Assembly (NCBI GenBank): GCA_965662045.1
Contig: CBFIGE010000002.1
Location: 1 to 64,000, forward strand
Source: UBA3478 sp965662045
GTDB lineage: Bacteria; Bacteroidota; Bacteroidia; Flavobacteriales; Flavobacteriaceae
Length of the DNA: 64,000 nucleotides
Direction: 5' to 3'
Numbering within the stretch: position 1 is the stretch's first letter; each line of letters opens with the position of its first letter. Position numbers and translations under genes: made by a program. Below, one piece after another: positions 1 to 7,289 of the stretch. The notes beneath the pieces are model-generated. The model did not search any database and was not told the origin of the DNA. It worked only from the letters and a program-made list of their open reading frames with translations.

Positions 1-221
1 TTCTCTGACTCATTTAATTCGTCAATTACGAGTTGTATTTGGTTGATGTCATCGTCAAGTGTAATGATTAAATCGTTTAAATAGGTGTTTTTTAGCTCAT
101 AATTTGCTTTGGTCTTGTTCAGATTTCCAAGATAAAATGAGAACAAAACACTGGCGAAGATGACCAATCCTTCAATAGTGTATTTTACATAAGGCGAAAG
201 AATTGCCCTTTTAGTTTCCAT
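1..221 (-). CDS. Hypothetical membrane protein, N-terminal part (cut by window edge)
   Basis: Reading the reverse strand from an ATG at 221 gives an open frame of 73 codons that runs off the window start. It has a short basic N-terminus, one hydrophobic helix at about residues 14-32 (VKYTIEGLVIFASVLFSFYL), then a charged, probably helical stretch rich in Asp, Glu, Asn and Gln. One N-terminal anchor followed by a coiled-coil-like region recalls many short Bacteroidota membrane proteins, but I cannot assign a family from this fragment. Confidence 0.6.
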   Translation of the reverse strand, partial: METKRAILSPYVKYTIEGLVIFASVLFSFYLGNLNKTKANYELKNTYLNDLIITLDDDINQIQLVIDELNESE

Positions 222-376
222 GTCTGATAGGTTTGCTTAAAGATATGACTTCAAAATTAACAAGAAGACTATCTTCGTTGAACGCCAAAAAAGAATTGGC
301 TTGAATGCTTAAAATAAAGAAAGGATATAAATAAACTGTGTTTATTCACGGAGTTACATTTTTTTTTAAAAAGTAC

Positions 377-406
377 TTGTAGAGTCGATACTTAAAATTA
401 TATTTG
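377..406 (+). promoter_or_regulatory. Bacteroidota-type promoter of the tRNA-Val(TAC) gene
   Basis: TTG at 377-379 is followed after exactly 19 nt by TATATTTG at 399-406, matching the TTG-N19-TAnnTTTG consensus of the primary sigma factor in Bacteroidota. The predicted transcript would start around 412-414, about 12 nt before the tRNA. Confidence 0.75.
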
Positions 407-424
407 CAGTCCTCAATAATGAGA

Positions 425-499
425 GGGCTCTTAGCTCAGTTGGTTCAGAGCACCTGCCTTACAAGCAGGGGGTCACTGGTTCGAATCCAGTAGGGCCCA
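425..499 (+). tRNA. tRNA-Val, anticodon TAC
   Basis: The 75-nt sequence folds as a cloverleaf. The acceptor stem GGGCTCT/AGGGCCC has one G-T pair and discriminator A499. The anticodon stem CCTGC/GCAGG holds the loop CTTACAA, giving anticodon TAC, and the T-arm contains GGTTCGAATCC. CCA is not encoded. A consensus promoter lies upstream and a strong terminator 12 nt downstream, so it is a single-gene transcription unit. Confidence 0.95.
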
Positions 500-510
500 C
501 ATCGATAAAC

Positions 511-539
511 AAGGTCTTCAGTTTTGAAGGCCTTTTTTT
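511..539 (+). terminator. Rho-independent terminator of tRNA-Val(TAC)
   Basis: AAGGTCTTCA at 511-520 pairs with TGAAGGCCTT at 525-534 around a GTTT loop, with one G-T pair, followed by a run of T. The same hairpin recurs at 3143-3166 and, with another loop, at 4031-4052. Confidence 0.9.
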
Positions 540-652
540 GTGGGGTTTATACATCATTTTTATAGCTGTAATTTGTATTGAAAAGCATTTAAAACTAATT
601 GATAGAATCACTAGCTTTAAATAAAAATTAGAACAGTAAAAAATCAAATATT

Positions 653-826
653 ATGCTTGGGCTATTTAAAAGAAAAACAGAAATAGAAAAACTTGAAATT
701 AAGTATAGGGCTTTGTTGAAAGAAGCATATGAATTATCTAAAACGAACAGGAGTAAAAGCGATCAAAAAACTTTTGAAGCTGAGGAAGTACTAAAACAAA
801 TGGAAATTCTAAGGCAAAATAAATAA
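653..826 (+). CDS. Lacal_2735 family small protein
   Basis: A 57-residue highly charged protein starts at ATG 653. It begins MLGLFKRKTEIEKLE and continues with a helical pattern (LLKEAYELSKTNRSKSD, then FEAEEVLKQMEILRQ). The FKRK start, the YxxLLKEAYELS core and the AEEVLKQ helix match the short Lacal_2735 family of Flavobacteriia as I remember it. The function of that family is unknown. The protein is predicted cytoplasmic, with two amphipathic helices and no signal peptide. It lies alone between the tRNA terminator and a reverse-strand hairpin. Confidence 0.75.
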   Translation: MLGLFKRKTEIEKLEIKYRALLKEAYELSKTNRSKSDQKTFEAEEVLKQMEILRQNK

Positions 827-937
827 GCTTTTGGTTTATCAAAATTGAGTGTGGTGCTTTTATATAATCGGCCAATGACTACTAATTTTGATTACCATGC
901 AAGGTAGATCAGCTCGAAAATAGAGAAACGTAGCCCA

Positions 938-1009
938 CTAAAAGTTATGTATAAAAAGGGAGTCCGTAGACTCCCTAGCAACTAACACAAGTAAAATAAG
1001 TTTAAGCAT
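938..1009 (-). CDS. Possible leader peptide (23 aa) with embedded terminator
   Basis: On the reverse strand an ATG at 1009 opens a 23-codon frame with the Leu/Ile/Val-rich run MLKLILLVLVARESTDS. The second half of the frame overlaps a strong hairpin ending in a T-run (953-975). A short frame rich in branched-chain codons just ahead of a terminator is the layout of an amino-acid attenuator. No biosynthetic gene follows on this strand (only the Lacal_2735 gene and the tRNA, on the other strand), so this would be an orphan leader or a small RNA. Expression is not shown by sequence alone. Confidence 0.35.
   Translation of the reverse strand: MLKLILLVLVARESTDSLFIHNF
953..975 (-). terminator. Terminator-like hairpin on the reverse strand
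   Basis: GGGAGTC at 958-964 and GACTCCC at 969-975 form a perfect 7-bp stem around a 4-nt loop. On the reverse strand the hairpin is followed by TTTTT, the layout of an intrinsic terminator. It overlaps the possible leader peptide at 938-1009. The rest of the 827-1145 gap shows only an imperfect inverted repeat, AAGCAT/ATGCTT, at 1005-1021. Confidence 0.55.
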
Positions 1010-1145
1010 CTTGAATGCTTGAGACGTAACAAAAATGCAAATAGAATTGAAGTGTGCAGTTAGTATTTTATGAAAACGTAAAACGAATTAACTGACTAAA
1101 ATTTGAATGGATTATATTGCATATCTTATACATAATGTTCTTCAC

Positions 1146-1688
1146 ATGAAAAATTATTTTATAAATACCACATTTTTTATCCTCTCTCTTGGTTTTACCT
1201 TACAGCTTTCGGCGATGCATGAATTTGAAGTCAAAGAGCCAACAACAGACGTTGTCATCCTAGCCAATGGTGAGTCAATTCAAGGCGAAATTGTCAAGTT
1301 TTCTGCAAATTCCTTGAAAATTAAAAATGACCATGGTATTGTTAAAATTAAAAACAATGAAATTGGACTCATTGCATTAGCTCAAGAATTAACTGCGGCT
1401 GAAAAATATCAGTTAGGAATATTAGACGGTAAGAGATACGCTTTGAATAAAGGTGGCAATTTAGCGGTAGGGTTCTTTTTTGGGTTGATTGGGACTGCAG
1501 TGGTTTATGTGTCTTCAGATCAATTACCTTCTTATCAAGCTGCCAATGGAGCTCAAAAAGCCATTGCCAATGATATTAATTATATACAAGGGTATGAGAA
1601 AGGGGCGCGTTCTAGGTCAGGAAGTCAAGCTTTAATTGGTAATGGAATTTTAGTTCTACTTTACGGATTAAGTTTGTCGGGTGTTTAA
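1146..1688 (+). CDS. Secreted/membrane protein of unknown function, paralogue 1 of a tandem pair
   Basis: A 180-residue protein. I chose ATG 1146 over the in-frame ATG 1107 because it gives a clean signal peptide (MKNYFINTTFFILSLGFTL). A beta-rich segment follows (TTDVVILANGESIQGEIVKF) of the kind often seen in Bacteroidota envelope proteins. Then comes the block shared with the next gene, QELTAAEKYQLGILDGKRYA and NKGGNLAVGFFFGL, running into a hydrophobic stretch GTAVVYVSS, and a second hydrophobic segment at the C-terminus. No known domain was recognised. Its neighbour at 1725 is clearly homologous. Confidence 0.8.
   Translation: MKNYFINTTFFILSLGFTLQLSAMHEFEVKEPTTDVVILANGESIQGEIVKFSANSLKIKNDHGIVKIKNNEIGLIALAQELTAAEKYQLGILDGKRYALNKGGNLAVGFFFGLIGTAVVYVSSDQLPSYQAANGAQKAIANDINYIQGYEKGARSRSGSQALIGNGILVLLYGLSLSGV
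1382..1421 (+). repeat. 40-nt direct repeat, copy 1
   Basis: This 40-nt segment inside the first paralogue is identical, including third codon positions, to 1958-1997 in the second paralogue. It encodes most of QELTAAEKYQLGI. The flanking codons differ at many synonymous sites. Confidence 0.95.
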
Positions 1689-1724
1689 GCAAACTATCTT
1701 AAGAAGTTAATATCAATTTAATAT

Positions 1725-2285
1725 ATGTCTAGAAAAATAATCCATACCCTCTTGAGCTTGATTCTACTGTTCAGTAATTCAACCTTAATATGGGCAAAAC
1801 CTCTTGATTCAAATGATAAGAGTGACGTTTTAATTACTACAGATGGCGTAGTGCATAAAGGTAAAATTGTTAAATTTTCCGTTAACTCTATAAAAATTAG
1901 AAACGCTAATGGGTTGACTAAAATCAAGAATAATCATATATCCATAATTGGTATTAATCAAGAATTAACTGCGGCTGAAAAATATCAGTTAGGAATACTA
2001 GACGGAAAGAGATACGCCAAGAATAAAGGAGGGAACCTAGCGGTAGGTTTCTTTTTAGGTCTTGTAGGAACAGCTGTTGTTTACCTTTCATCAGAACAAC
2101 TCCCTTCACAATCTGTTGTTTCCAACGAAAACAATCTTATTGTTAATGACATTTATTACATCCGAGGATATGAAAAAGGTTCAAGAAAAAAATCAACATC
2201 TAATGCCTTATTGGGAGCTATTACTTCAACGATTGCTGTCACTGTTTATGCCTTAAACGTATGGATGAATTTGGATGATAATTAA
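1725..2285 (+). CDS. Secreted/membrane protein of unknown function, paralogue 2 of a tandem pair
   Basis: A 186-residue protein 36 nt after its paralogue. The signal peptide is MSRKIIHTLLSLILLFSNS ending near IWAK. The segment SDVLITTDGVVHKGKIVKFS corresponds to the same region of the first copy. The shared core reads QELTAAEKYQLGILDGKRYA, then NKGGNLAVGFFLGLVGTAVV. A further hydrophobic segment near the C-terminus (LGAITSTIAVTVYALNVW) suggests membrane association. Overall identity is highest in the centre and drops at both ends. Function is unknown. Confidence 0.8.
   Translation: MSRKIIHTLLSLILLFSNSTLIWAKPLDSNDKSDVLITTDGVVHKGKIVKFSVNSIKIRNANGLTKIKNNHISIIGINQELTAAEKYQLGILDGKRYAKNKGGNLAVGFFLGLVGTAVVYLSSEQLPSQSVVSNENNLIVNDIYYIRGYEKGSRKKSTSNALLGAITSTIAVTVYALNVWMNLDDN
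1958..1997 (+). repeat. 40-nt direct repeat, copy 2
   Basis: This segment is identical to 1382-1421 over 40 nt, while neighbouring codons of the same conserved protein block have diverged at synonymous positions. Confidence 0.95.
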
Positions 2286-2549
2286 AAAGCTCTCACCTAG
2301 GAATATCAATCCCTTAGAATTCGGTTACTTTTTAACTAATAAGCTTGAAAGTATGTAGAATAGGCAAGACATTGCTCTGGGATATTTTCAAAAAAATCAG
2401 ATTACTTTCAGTTAAAGCTTAGGTAAACCCTCTAAGTGTACTACTATTTTTAAGAATTCACTGAAAGTGTTGAGTTCATCGCAATATAGACGAAATACAT
2501 CTTGTATTGATTGAGAAGGTATAAGTTTGAGGTATCCAAATCTTATATT

Positions 2550-3065
2550 ATGAAAAAATCTATTCTAGTGATGGTTTCTTTGTGTGTTACCGTCTATTTA
2601 CAAGCACAATCTCCAACAGGTCTTTTACGCAGTGAATTTGATATTCAAATGTCAAATAATGGTGATCTGATACTAACCTCAGTATTTTTTGGTGATGGAA
2701 ACGAGATTTCTTTTGTCAACAAACAATTGGGTTGTCTTGACCAAAATGCAGAAATCACATTTTTATTTGAACGTAATAATGAGCTTTCTTTTTCCAAAGA
2801 GGCCTTTGGTTGCATGGTAATAAGTACTCAAGAGTTCATGTCAAAAAATAAAAGGACATGGTTTGCTTTGAAAGAATTCGAAATCGTCGGTATTAAAATT
2901 TGGACTGGAGAAACTCTGTTCAGTTACTATGAAGATCACAAAGAATTGTTTACCGCTATAAAGCATCATATGATGAAAGGAAAGCTTCCTAAGAGCTGGC
3001 TCAGAAAAAATCAAGATGTGCTTGATCCTAACTATTGGCTTATCAATTCCGATTTAAGTAAGTAA
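2550..3065 (+). CDS. Hypothetical secreted protein
   Basis: A 171-residue protein. The ATG at 2550 is preferred to the in-frame ATG-like start at 2511 because it begins a good signal peptide (MKKSILVMVSLCVTVYLQA). The mature part has alternating beta-like segments, two Cys residues (in LGCLDQN and FGCMVIS) that could form a disulphide, and a basic C-terminus. I recognise no family. It stands alone between the paralogue pair and an orphan terminator. Confidence 0.7.
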   Translation: MKKSILVMVSLCVTVYLQAQSPTGLLRSEFDIQMSNNGDLILTSVFFGDGNEISFVNKQLGCLDQNAEITFLFERNNELSFSKEAFGCMVISTQEFMSKNKRTWFALKEFEIVGIKIWTGETLFSYYEDHKELFTAIKHHMMKGKLPKSWLRKNQDVLDPNYWLINSDLSK

Positions 3066-3142
3066 TGCTTAAATAAATACGATTAAGTTCATAAATGTTC
3101 TGTTTAAAGAATTAAGTATTCTCAATTCTAATTGTATACCTG

Positions 3143-3170
3143 AAGGTCTTCAGTTTTGAAGGCCTTTTTT
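3143..3170 (+). terminator. Rho-independent terminator, same hairpin as after tRNA-Val(TAC)
   Basis: AAGGTCTTCA at 3143-3152 pairs with TGAAGGCCTT at 3157-3166 around GTTT, then T6. Stem and loop are identical to 511-534. It could end transcription of the gene at 2550, whose stop lies 77 nt upstream. No tRNA precedes this copy. Confidence 0.85.
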
Positions 3171-3220
3171 GTTGGGCTCGCTCATAATGTCTAATATTGT
3201 TTTTATCTACTGATTATGAT

Positions 3221-3880
3221 ATGTTCTATCCGCTCAATCTTCAAAACACAAATATCTTTCCTTTATTCGGAGATTATTTAAAAGGCGCTCCCTATATTTT
3301 TGACTTCTCTTCTAGTAATCCGAAAACCTTAGAATATAATTTGACCGACTTTGAAGCTTTTGATCAAATGATTTTTGAAGAGTTATATGCTTCTTCCGCT
3401 CAGTGGGGAATTGGTAGATATTTGGAAGAGCGAAAAAATTTACTGAGATTATATTCGAATATCATTCAAGAGAAACGTTATTACCATTTGGGCTTAGATA
3501 TTGTTGTGCCTTACGACATTCCTATGTACGCACCCTTAAATGCAGAGGTCTATAAAACAGGTAAAGAAACACAATTAGGAAATTACGGTGGTTTTATCAT
3601 TTTAAAGCACTGTATAAATAAGGTTACTTTCTATTCTTTTTATGGGCATCTAAAGACCCCTCACAGCATTTCTGAAGGAGATCAAATAAAGGCTGGTCAA
3701 GAATTTGCTCGAATTGGTAAAGAGAGTGATAGCGGCGGATGGTTCTGTCATGTACATCTTCAAATCTTAACAGAGCGAGCTGTAGATGAAGGCTATCTGG
3801 ATTGGGGCTACATCTCGCCCGACTTAATGCCTATGGTAGCTTCTCATTTTCCTTCACCTTATTTTTTATTCAATTATTAG
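3221..3880 (+). CDS. M23 family peptidase (LytM-like)
   Basis: A 219-residue protein. ATG 3221 is chosen; the upstream TTG at 3197 has no support. The zinc-peptidase signatures are clear: H89-L-G-L-D93, the YGHL motif with H143, and H177-V-H179. These are the residues that bind zinc and catalyse peptide-bond cleavage in M23 peptidases, which usually cut cell-wall peptide bridges. No signal peptide is visible, so export is not evident. The N-terminal 85 residues are helical and family-specific. The gene is monocistronic and lies just before tRNA-Val(GAC). Confidence 0.85.
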   Translation: MFYPLNLQNTNIFPLFGDYLKGAPYIFDFSSSNPKTLEYNLTDFEAFDQMIFEELYASSAQWGIGRYLEERKNLLRLYSNIIQEKRYYHLGLDIVVPYDIPMYAPLNAEVYKTGKETQLGNYGGFIILKHCINKVTFYSFYGHLKTPHSISEGDQIKAGQEFARIGKESDSGGWFCHVHLQILTERAVDEGYLDWGYISPDLMPMVASHFPSPYFLFNY

Positions 3881-3906
3881 TCAGGTCAAAAAATTGAAAT
3901 TATACT

Positions 3907-3936
3907 TTAAATTACCTGTACAAACGCCTATTTTTG
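3907..3936 (+). promoter_or_regulatory. Probable promoter of tRNA-Val(GAC)
   Basis: TATTTTTG at 3929-3936 fits the TAnnTTTG -7 element. At the expected 19-nt spacing the -33 position reads TTA (3907-3909) rather than TTG. The tRNA begins 7 nt after the -7 element. Confidence 0.5.
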
Positions 3937-3942
3937 CCATGC

Positions 3943-4017
3943 GTTCCGTTAGCTCAGTTGGTTTAGAGCACCACCTTGACAGGGTGGGGGTCATTGGTTC
4001 GAATCCAATACGGAACA
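3943..4017 (+). tRNA. tRNA-Val, anticodon GAC
   Basis: A 75-nt cloverleaf. The acceptor stem GTTCCGT/ACGGAAC is fully paired with discriminator A4017. The anticodon stem CCACC/GGTGG holds the loop TTGACAG, giving anticodon GAC (codon GTC), and the T-arm contains GGTTCGAATCC. CCA is not encoded. Together with the TAC isoacceptor at 425-499, this window carries two different valine tRNAs 3.5 kb apart. Confidence 0.95.
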
Positions 4018-4028
4018 CTGACATTTCA

Positions 4029-4058
4029 AGAGGTCTTCAGCGGTGAAGGCCTTTTTTT
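4029..4058 (+). terminator. Rho-independent terminator of tRNA-Val(GAC)
   Basis: AGGTCTTCA at 4031-4039 pairs with TGAAGGCCT at 4044-4052 around a GCGG loop, followed by T7. The stem is the same as in the hairpins at 511 and 3143, but the loop differs. Confidence 0.9.
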
Positions 4059-4108
4059 ATCCCATAAATTCCGGTTAAATTTAGTACTTTCAGAAATCAA
4101 AGTTTGTG

Positions 4109-4783
4109 ATGAGTACAGTCGATCAAAGAATTTGTGGGCTTTTAGGTATCCTAGGAGGGTTCTTATTATTTGCGGGAGATATGTTGATTTACTATCTGCC
4201 TGATAGTACAAATTTACTACTCAATATGGGTGTTGTATCTGAGCAACGAATTGTTTTAAGTGGTCTTGCAGCTTTATTTTCTGCTTGGTGTTATACTGTG
4301 GGATTAGGCCAAGTTTACTTTGCCTTTTCAACCACAAAAAAGATTTTTAGACGCTTAGTCGTTTTGAGTTTTGGCATGATACTAATCGCCTATGGTGTAA
4401 TACACGCCGGTTTTATGGCAATAGCGACAACTTCTCAATTGGCGGTATCTAATGATTTAGACTTGAACTCTGCGACACTTTTAGCCAGAAGAATTGATGA
4501 ACTATTACGTTTATTTATTTATCCCCTTTTTGTCCTTTGTTCTTTGGTATTTATAACTCAAGTTTGGAATAAGAAAACACGATATCCGAGATGGATTTTA
4601 TTCTTTTTTCCACTCCTGCCTTTTGGATTAAAATTCTTCTTCGAAAGATGGCTAGAAGGCCATGTTTGGGTTATTGTAATTGGAGGTTATTACAATTTAA
4701 TGTTGATTCTATTTTTTGTAGCCTCGACTATCGCACTTTGGAATCAAAAGCAGATCATTTTGAATAGTAGAGCTGAACTATGA
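4109..4783 (+). CDS. Polytopic membrane protein of unknown function
   Basis: A 224-residue protein starting at ATG 4109; a GTG directly before it is in frame but unlikely to be the start. Six hydrophobic segments are visible at roughly residues 7-29, 48-73, 83-107, 132-153, 162-178 and 186-211, so an inner-membrane protein is expected. No catalytic motif was recognised. Its stop overlaps the start of the next small membrane-protein gene by 4 nt (ATGA), so the two are translationally coupled. Confidence 0.75.
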   Translation: MSTVDQRICGLLGILGGFLLFAGDMLIYYLPDSTNLLLNMGVVSEQRIVLSGLAALFSAWCYTVGLGQVYFAFSTTKKIFRRLVVLSFGMILIAYGVIHAGFMAIATTSQLAVSNDLDLNSATLLARRIDELLRLFIYPLFVLCSLVFITQVWNKKTRYPRWILFFFPLLPFGLKFFFERWLEGHVWVIVIGGYYNLMLILFFVASTIALWNQKQIILNSRAEL

Positions 4784-4974
4784 AAACAAAAAATCTGTTT
4801 ATATTTTCAATTCTTTCCTGGCTGGGGATAGGAGTTTTTTACGTGATGTGCCTTTTGAAATTCGAACCTACTCTGGTCGGTGTCTTTAGAGAATTACTGC
4901 TGCTTCCCTTATTTGGATGTGGTGTTGTTTTTCCAATTCTTTTTCTAATTCAAATTGTTCGCAAGAAAAAGTGA
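4780..4974 (+). CDS. Small two-helix membrane protein
   Basis: A 64-residue protein whose ATG overlaps the preceding stop codon. Hydrophobic segments span about residues 6-27 and 34-58, and it ends with the basic tail IVRKKK, so both ends are probably cytoplasmic. Coupling to the six-helix protein upstream suggests that they act together. No family was recognised. Confidence 0.65.
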   Translation: MKTKNLFIFSILSWLGIGVFYVMCLLKFEPTLVGVFRELLLLPLFGCGVVFPILFLIQIVRKKK

Positions 4975-5288
4975 GATACTTTAATTATGATTTAGTAGAA
5001 CTCTGTGCAAAATAATATCTAATTAAAATAAAGATCAGTAATGAGGTTGGGTTATTAGATAATTTTCCCCTCCTTGTTTTTTTGTAAACTTGTGCTCTTT
5101 TGTTTTGAAGACGGCGTAACATTAAAAGGTAATTTACTATACAAAAATAAAACGCAAACTGTGGCTAAATATTTTAAGTCAGTTTTAAAATCGTTTACAA
5201 ATAGTATCGGCTGTTGTATAATTAGCTGAACTGATAACTACTGAAGAATTAGATTCGTGAGAGCAGATAAGCTAATGGCTTAAGGAGT
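4975..5288 (+). other. Intergenic, no gene recognised
   Basis: This 314-nt AT-rich gap lies between convergent genes. No frame above 25 codons looks protein-like and no convincing terminator hairpin was found. Confidence 0.6.
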
Positions 5289-5747
5289 TTAGTATTCAGT
5301 TAAATGTATTATATATCCTTCGCTTTTTATTCGAGCTACCCCAATCTTTCCTTTATATTTTGAGTCTGGACAATCATAAGCGACGTATTCGCCAGTTAAA
5401 TGATTGATAATTTTGTAATAGTTGCATTTTTCTGTGATATCACTTAAAATATTTAAATAAGTGTCATAGATTTCCTCTTCTGTTCTTTCAAAGATGAAGA
5501 CAAATAAATCACTTTTTAGATCATACAAACAGTAAGCTTCAGCTAAAACTTCTTGATTAGAATTTTCGTAAGAGTTGAGGCTATAAACCATGTGATTTTC
5601 TTTACCCACTGCGTCTTCTTTAGTATATCCATTCTTTACTACTACTTCTTCAAAGGCATCTGCAGAATTTATAGACATTATTTCCTCATAGGTAACTTGT
5701 GTAAAGCCAATAAAAGGAAGAAACAGAAGGCTAAAAAAGAACTTCAT
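5289..5747 (-). CDS. Hypothetical secreted protein
   Basis: A 152-residue protein with the signal peptide MKFFFSLLFLPFIGFTQ. The mature part is acidic. It contains three Cys residues, in AYCLYDL, EKCNYYK and YDCPDSK. No family was recognised. It heads leftward and is the last of three short reverse-strand envelope-type genes (6218-6340, 5893-6123 and this one). Confidence 0.65.
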   Translation of the reverse strand: MKFFFSLLFLPFIGFTQVTYEEIMSINSADAFEEVVVKNGYTKEDAVGKENHMVYSLNSYENSNQEVLAEAYCLYDLKSDLFVFIFERTEEEIYDTYLNILSDITEKCNYYKIINHLTGEYVAYDCPDSKYKGKIGVARIKSEGYIIHLTEY

Positions 5748-5892
5748 GATGAGGTGAAATTTAAAACGACTAAAAGTTAAAGATTTTTTCTCTATAACAA
5801 CTTCTGAACCTCCTTGAAGTAAAATGAATTTTTGTTGATGTCAGTGATGCTGTCTTTTAGTTCAGTCTCTTCTCGCTTATATTACACATTCT

Positions 5893-6123
5893 TTAAGTAG
5901 TTACATTAAAAGTGTATATGCGATAAACACTAAATGCAACTTGTACATCGGTCTCAATATTTTGCGTTCGCTCTTTTCTAATGTCAACAAACCAAAACTC
6001 ACTATCATCAGTACCATCTAGAAAATCTACCCTTAAACCTTCTATAGTACCGCAGTTGCAATCTGGCTTTTTAAAACAAGAAGCAATTAAGACATAAATT
6101 AAAATTGGGACTACTTTCTTAAT
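5893..6123 (-). CDS. Small lipoprotein whose only plausible start is ATT
   Basis: A continuous 76-codon reverse frame ends in TAA at 5893. It reads as a lipoprotein: basic start (KK), hydrophobic run PILIYVLIAS, lipobox Cys (LIASC), then KKPDCNCGTIEGL with two further Cys, like other short Bacteroidota lipoproteins. No ATG, GTG or TTG lies at a suitable place. The codon where ATG would be expected is ATT (6121-6123), followed by Lys-Lys. It may be translated from ATT, as known for infC in other bacteria, or be silenced by a start-codon mutation. Confidence 0.5.
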   Translation of the reverse strand: MKKVVPILIYVLIASCFKKPDCNCGTIEGLRVDFLDGTDDSEFWFVDIRKERTQNIETDVQVAFSVYRIYTFNVTT

Positions 6124-6217
6124 ACTTGTGTTATAAAAAAATGAATCGTTAGCATAAACTCAATTGCTTTGGTCTAATCCAAGGGTATTGTAAATTTCAT
6201 GATAAGGCTATACAGAA

Positions 6218-6340
6218 TCAACTATATGAGAGTAGGGGAACAAGAAATATAACCAAAAGAATAACTTTCTTGATTATTCCAAATACAACTATATACTTGA
6301 AATATTTACTTTTTCTTAGTTCTTCAAATTCCTTTTTCAT
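6218..6340 (-). CDS. Possible 40-residue membrane peptide
   Basis: The reverse frame from ATG 6340 has a charged N-terminus (MKKEFEELRKSKYFK) followed by one long hydrophobic segment (IVVFGIIKKVILLVIFLV) and ends at TGA 6218. The layout fits a small single-pass membrane protein. It could also be the 5' remnant of a longer gene. Support is compositional only. Confidence 0.35.
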   Translation of the reverse strand: MKKEFEELRKSKYFKYIVVFGIIKKVILLVIFLVPLLSYS

Positions 6341-6592
6341 ACACTAAATATAGAAAATTGCAGCTTTCAAATCGAATCTTCATCAATAGCAAAAACACTG
6401 ATTGTAATAACTGTCCCAATCAAAAAATTACGAGCAAATACATCTCAAATACCTTATGGGAGAAACTTGTGAAGCTTTTAGGGATAGTTGTTCAAAAACA
6501 CTTAACAAAACTTTAAGAGACTTTGGCATGGTATATGCCCTTTAATAGTCAAATGATTATTCGTTTTATTTCATGTTTGGTTAGTTAGTTGA

Positions 6593-6625
6593 AAAAGGAG
6601 GGTTTCTCAGACCTTCCTTTTTTTT
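6593..6625 (-). terminator. Bidirectional terminator
   Basis: AAGGAGGGT at 6595-6603 pairs with ACCTTCCTT at 6611-6619 with one G-T pair. A T-run on the + side and a TTTTT run on the - side flank it, so it can work both ways. It lies immediately after the stop of the reverse gene 6627-7112. Confidence 0.8.
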
Positions 6626-6626
6626 G

Positions 6627-7112
6627 CTATAAACCTTCTCTAATCTTATAATACATTGAGTTTTGGTTTTTACCATATACTATTCGATCGTAATAAAATG
6701 TTTGCTCCAGAGTTTGATCTGTTTTATCGTGTGGTTTTAAGGTGATTCTCATTTTATTGTACTCTTCGTTGAGCTCAACACAGACTAATGCGTAATTGAA
6801 ATAAAATTCGTTGTGTAAATAATAACATCCTTCTAACAGTGCGTATTCTGTAATTAGAGGTAGTGGTCGGTATTTTTTATCTTGAAAGATGCTCCATAGT
6901 GCCCCTAATTTTATTCCACTTACGGAACTGCTGAAGTGTACAAAAAAGCGCAGAGTACTGTGCAGTTCTTTTTCATTTGTATCGACTTTCCATTCTCCGA
7001 TAAGTCGATACAAATCTTCTTGATTTACGGTCTGAAATTTGTCTTGAGCAAAGCTGTTAAAACTCATTATAAAAATGAGTAAAAAAATGTAAAACGGGCG
7101 AACGATTTTCAT
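6627..7112 (-). CDS. Hypothetical secreted protein
   Basis: A 161-residue protein with a signal peptide (MKIVRPFYIFLLIFIMSFNS, cleavage near SFAQ). The mature part has alternating beta-like strands with aromatic residues (FYFNYALVCVEL, MYYKIREGL) and a lipocalin-like length, but no diagnostic motif was recognised. It is monocistronic with a terminator directly after the stop. Confidence 0.65.
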   Translation of the reverse strand: MKIVRPFYIFLLIFIMSFNSFAQDKFQTVNQEDLYRLIGEWKVDTNEKELHSTLRFFVHFSSSVSGIKLGALWSIFQDKKYRPLPLITEYALLEGCYYLHNEFYFNYALVCVELNEEYNKMRITLKPHDKTDQTLEQTFYYDRIVYGKNQNSMYYKIREGL

Positions 7113-7289
7113 CGTTTAATAAATTTGAGGTTGTATGAAATTATTCAAATCGAATTGAAAAAAGACTACTTTTTGGAATATTTTTTTCACATTATCGATG
7201 TAAATTGCCGTTTATCGATAGATTGGGCGGCTTATCCATAAGGAAACACTTAAGACTTTTGTAAACTTTTTCTTATTATATTTGTTTGT

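Noticed and set aside
459..647. 62-codon reverse frame over the tRNA-Val and its terminator
   Set aside because: It overlaps a certain tRNA gene and a terminator, and its product has no protein-like pattern.
5160..5231. GTG-started mini-frame ending in a CCIIS-like tail
   Set aside because: Only 22 codons, no promoter match and no conserved neighbour; chance is the simpler explanation.
5792..5880. Reverse frame ending in KEVQKLL that looked like a C-terminal gene fragment
   Set aside because: It has no start codon and a stop three codons upstream, and it is too short to tell a remnant from chance.
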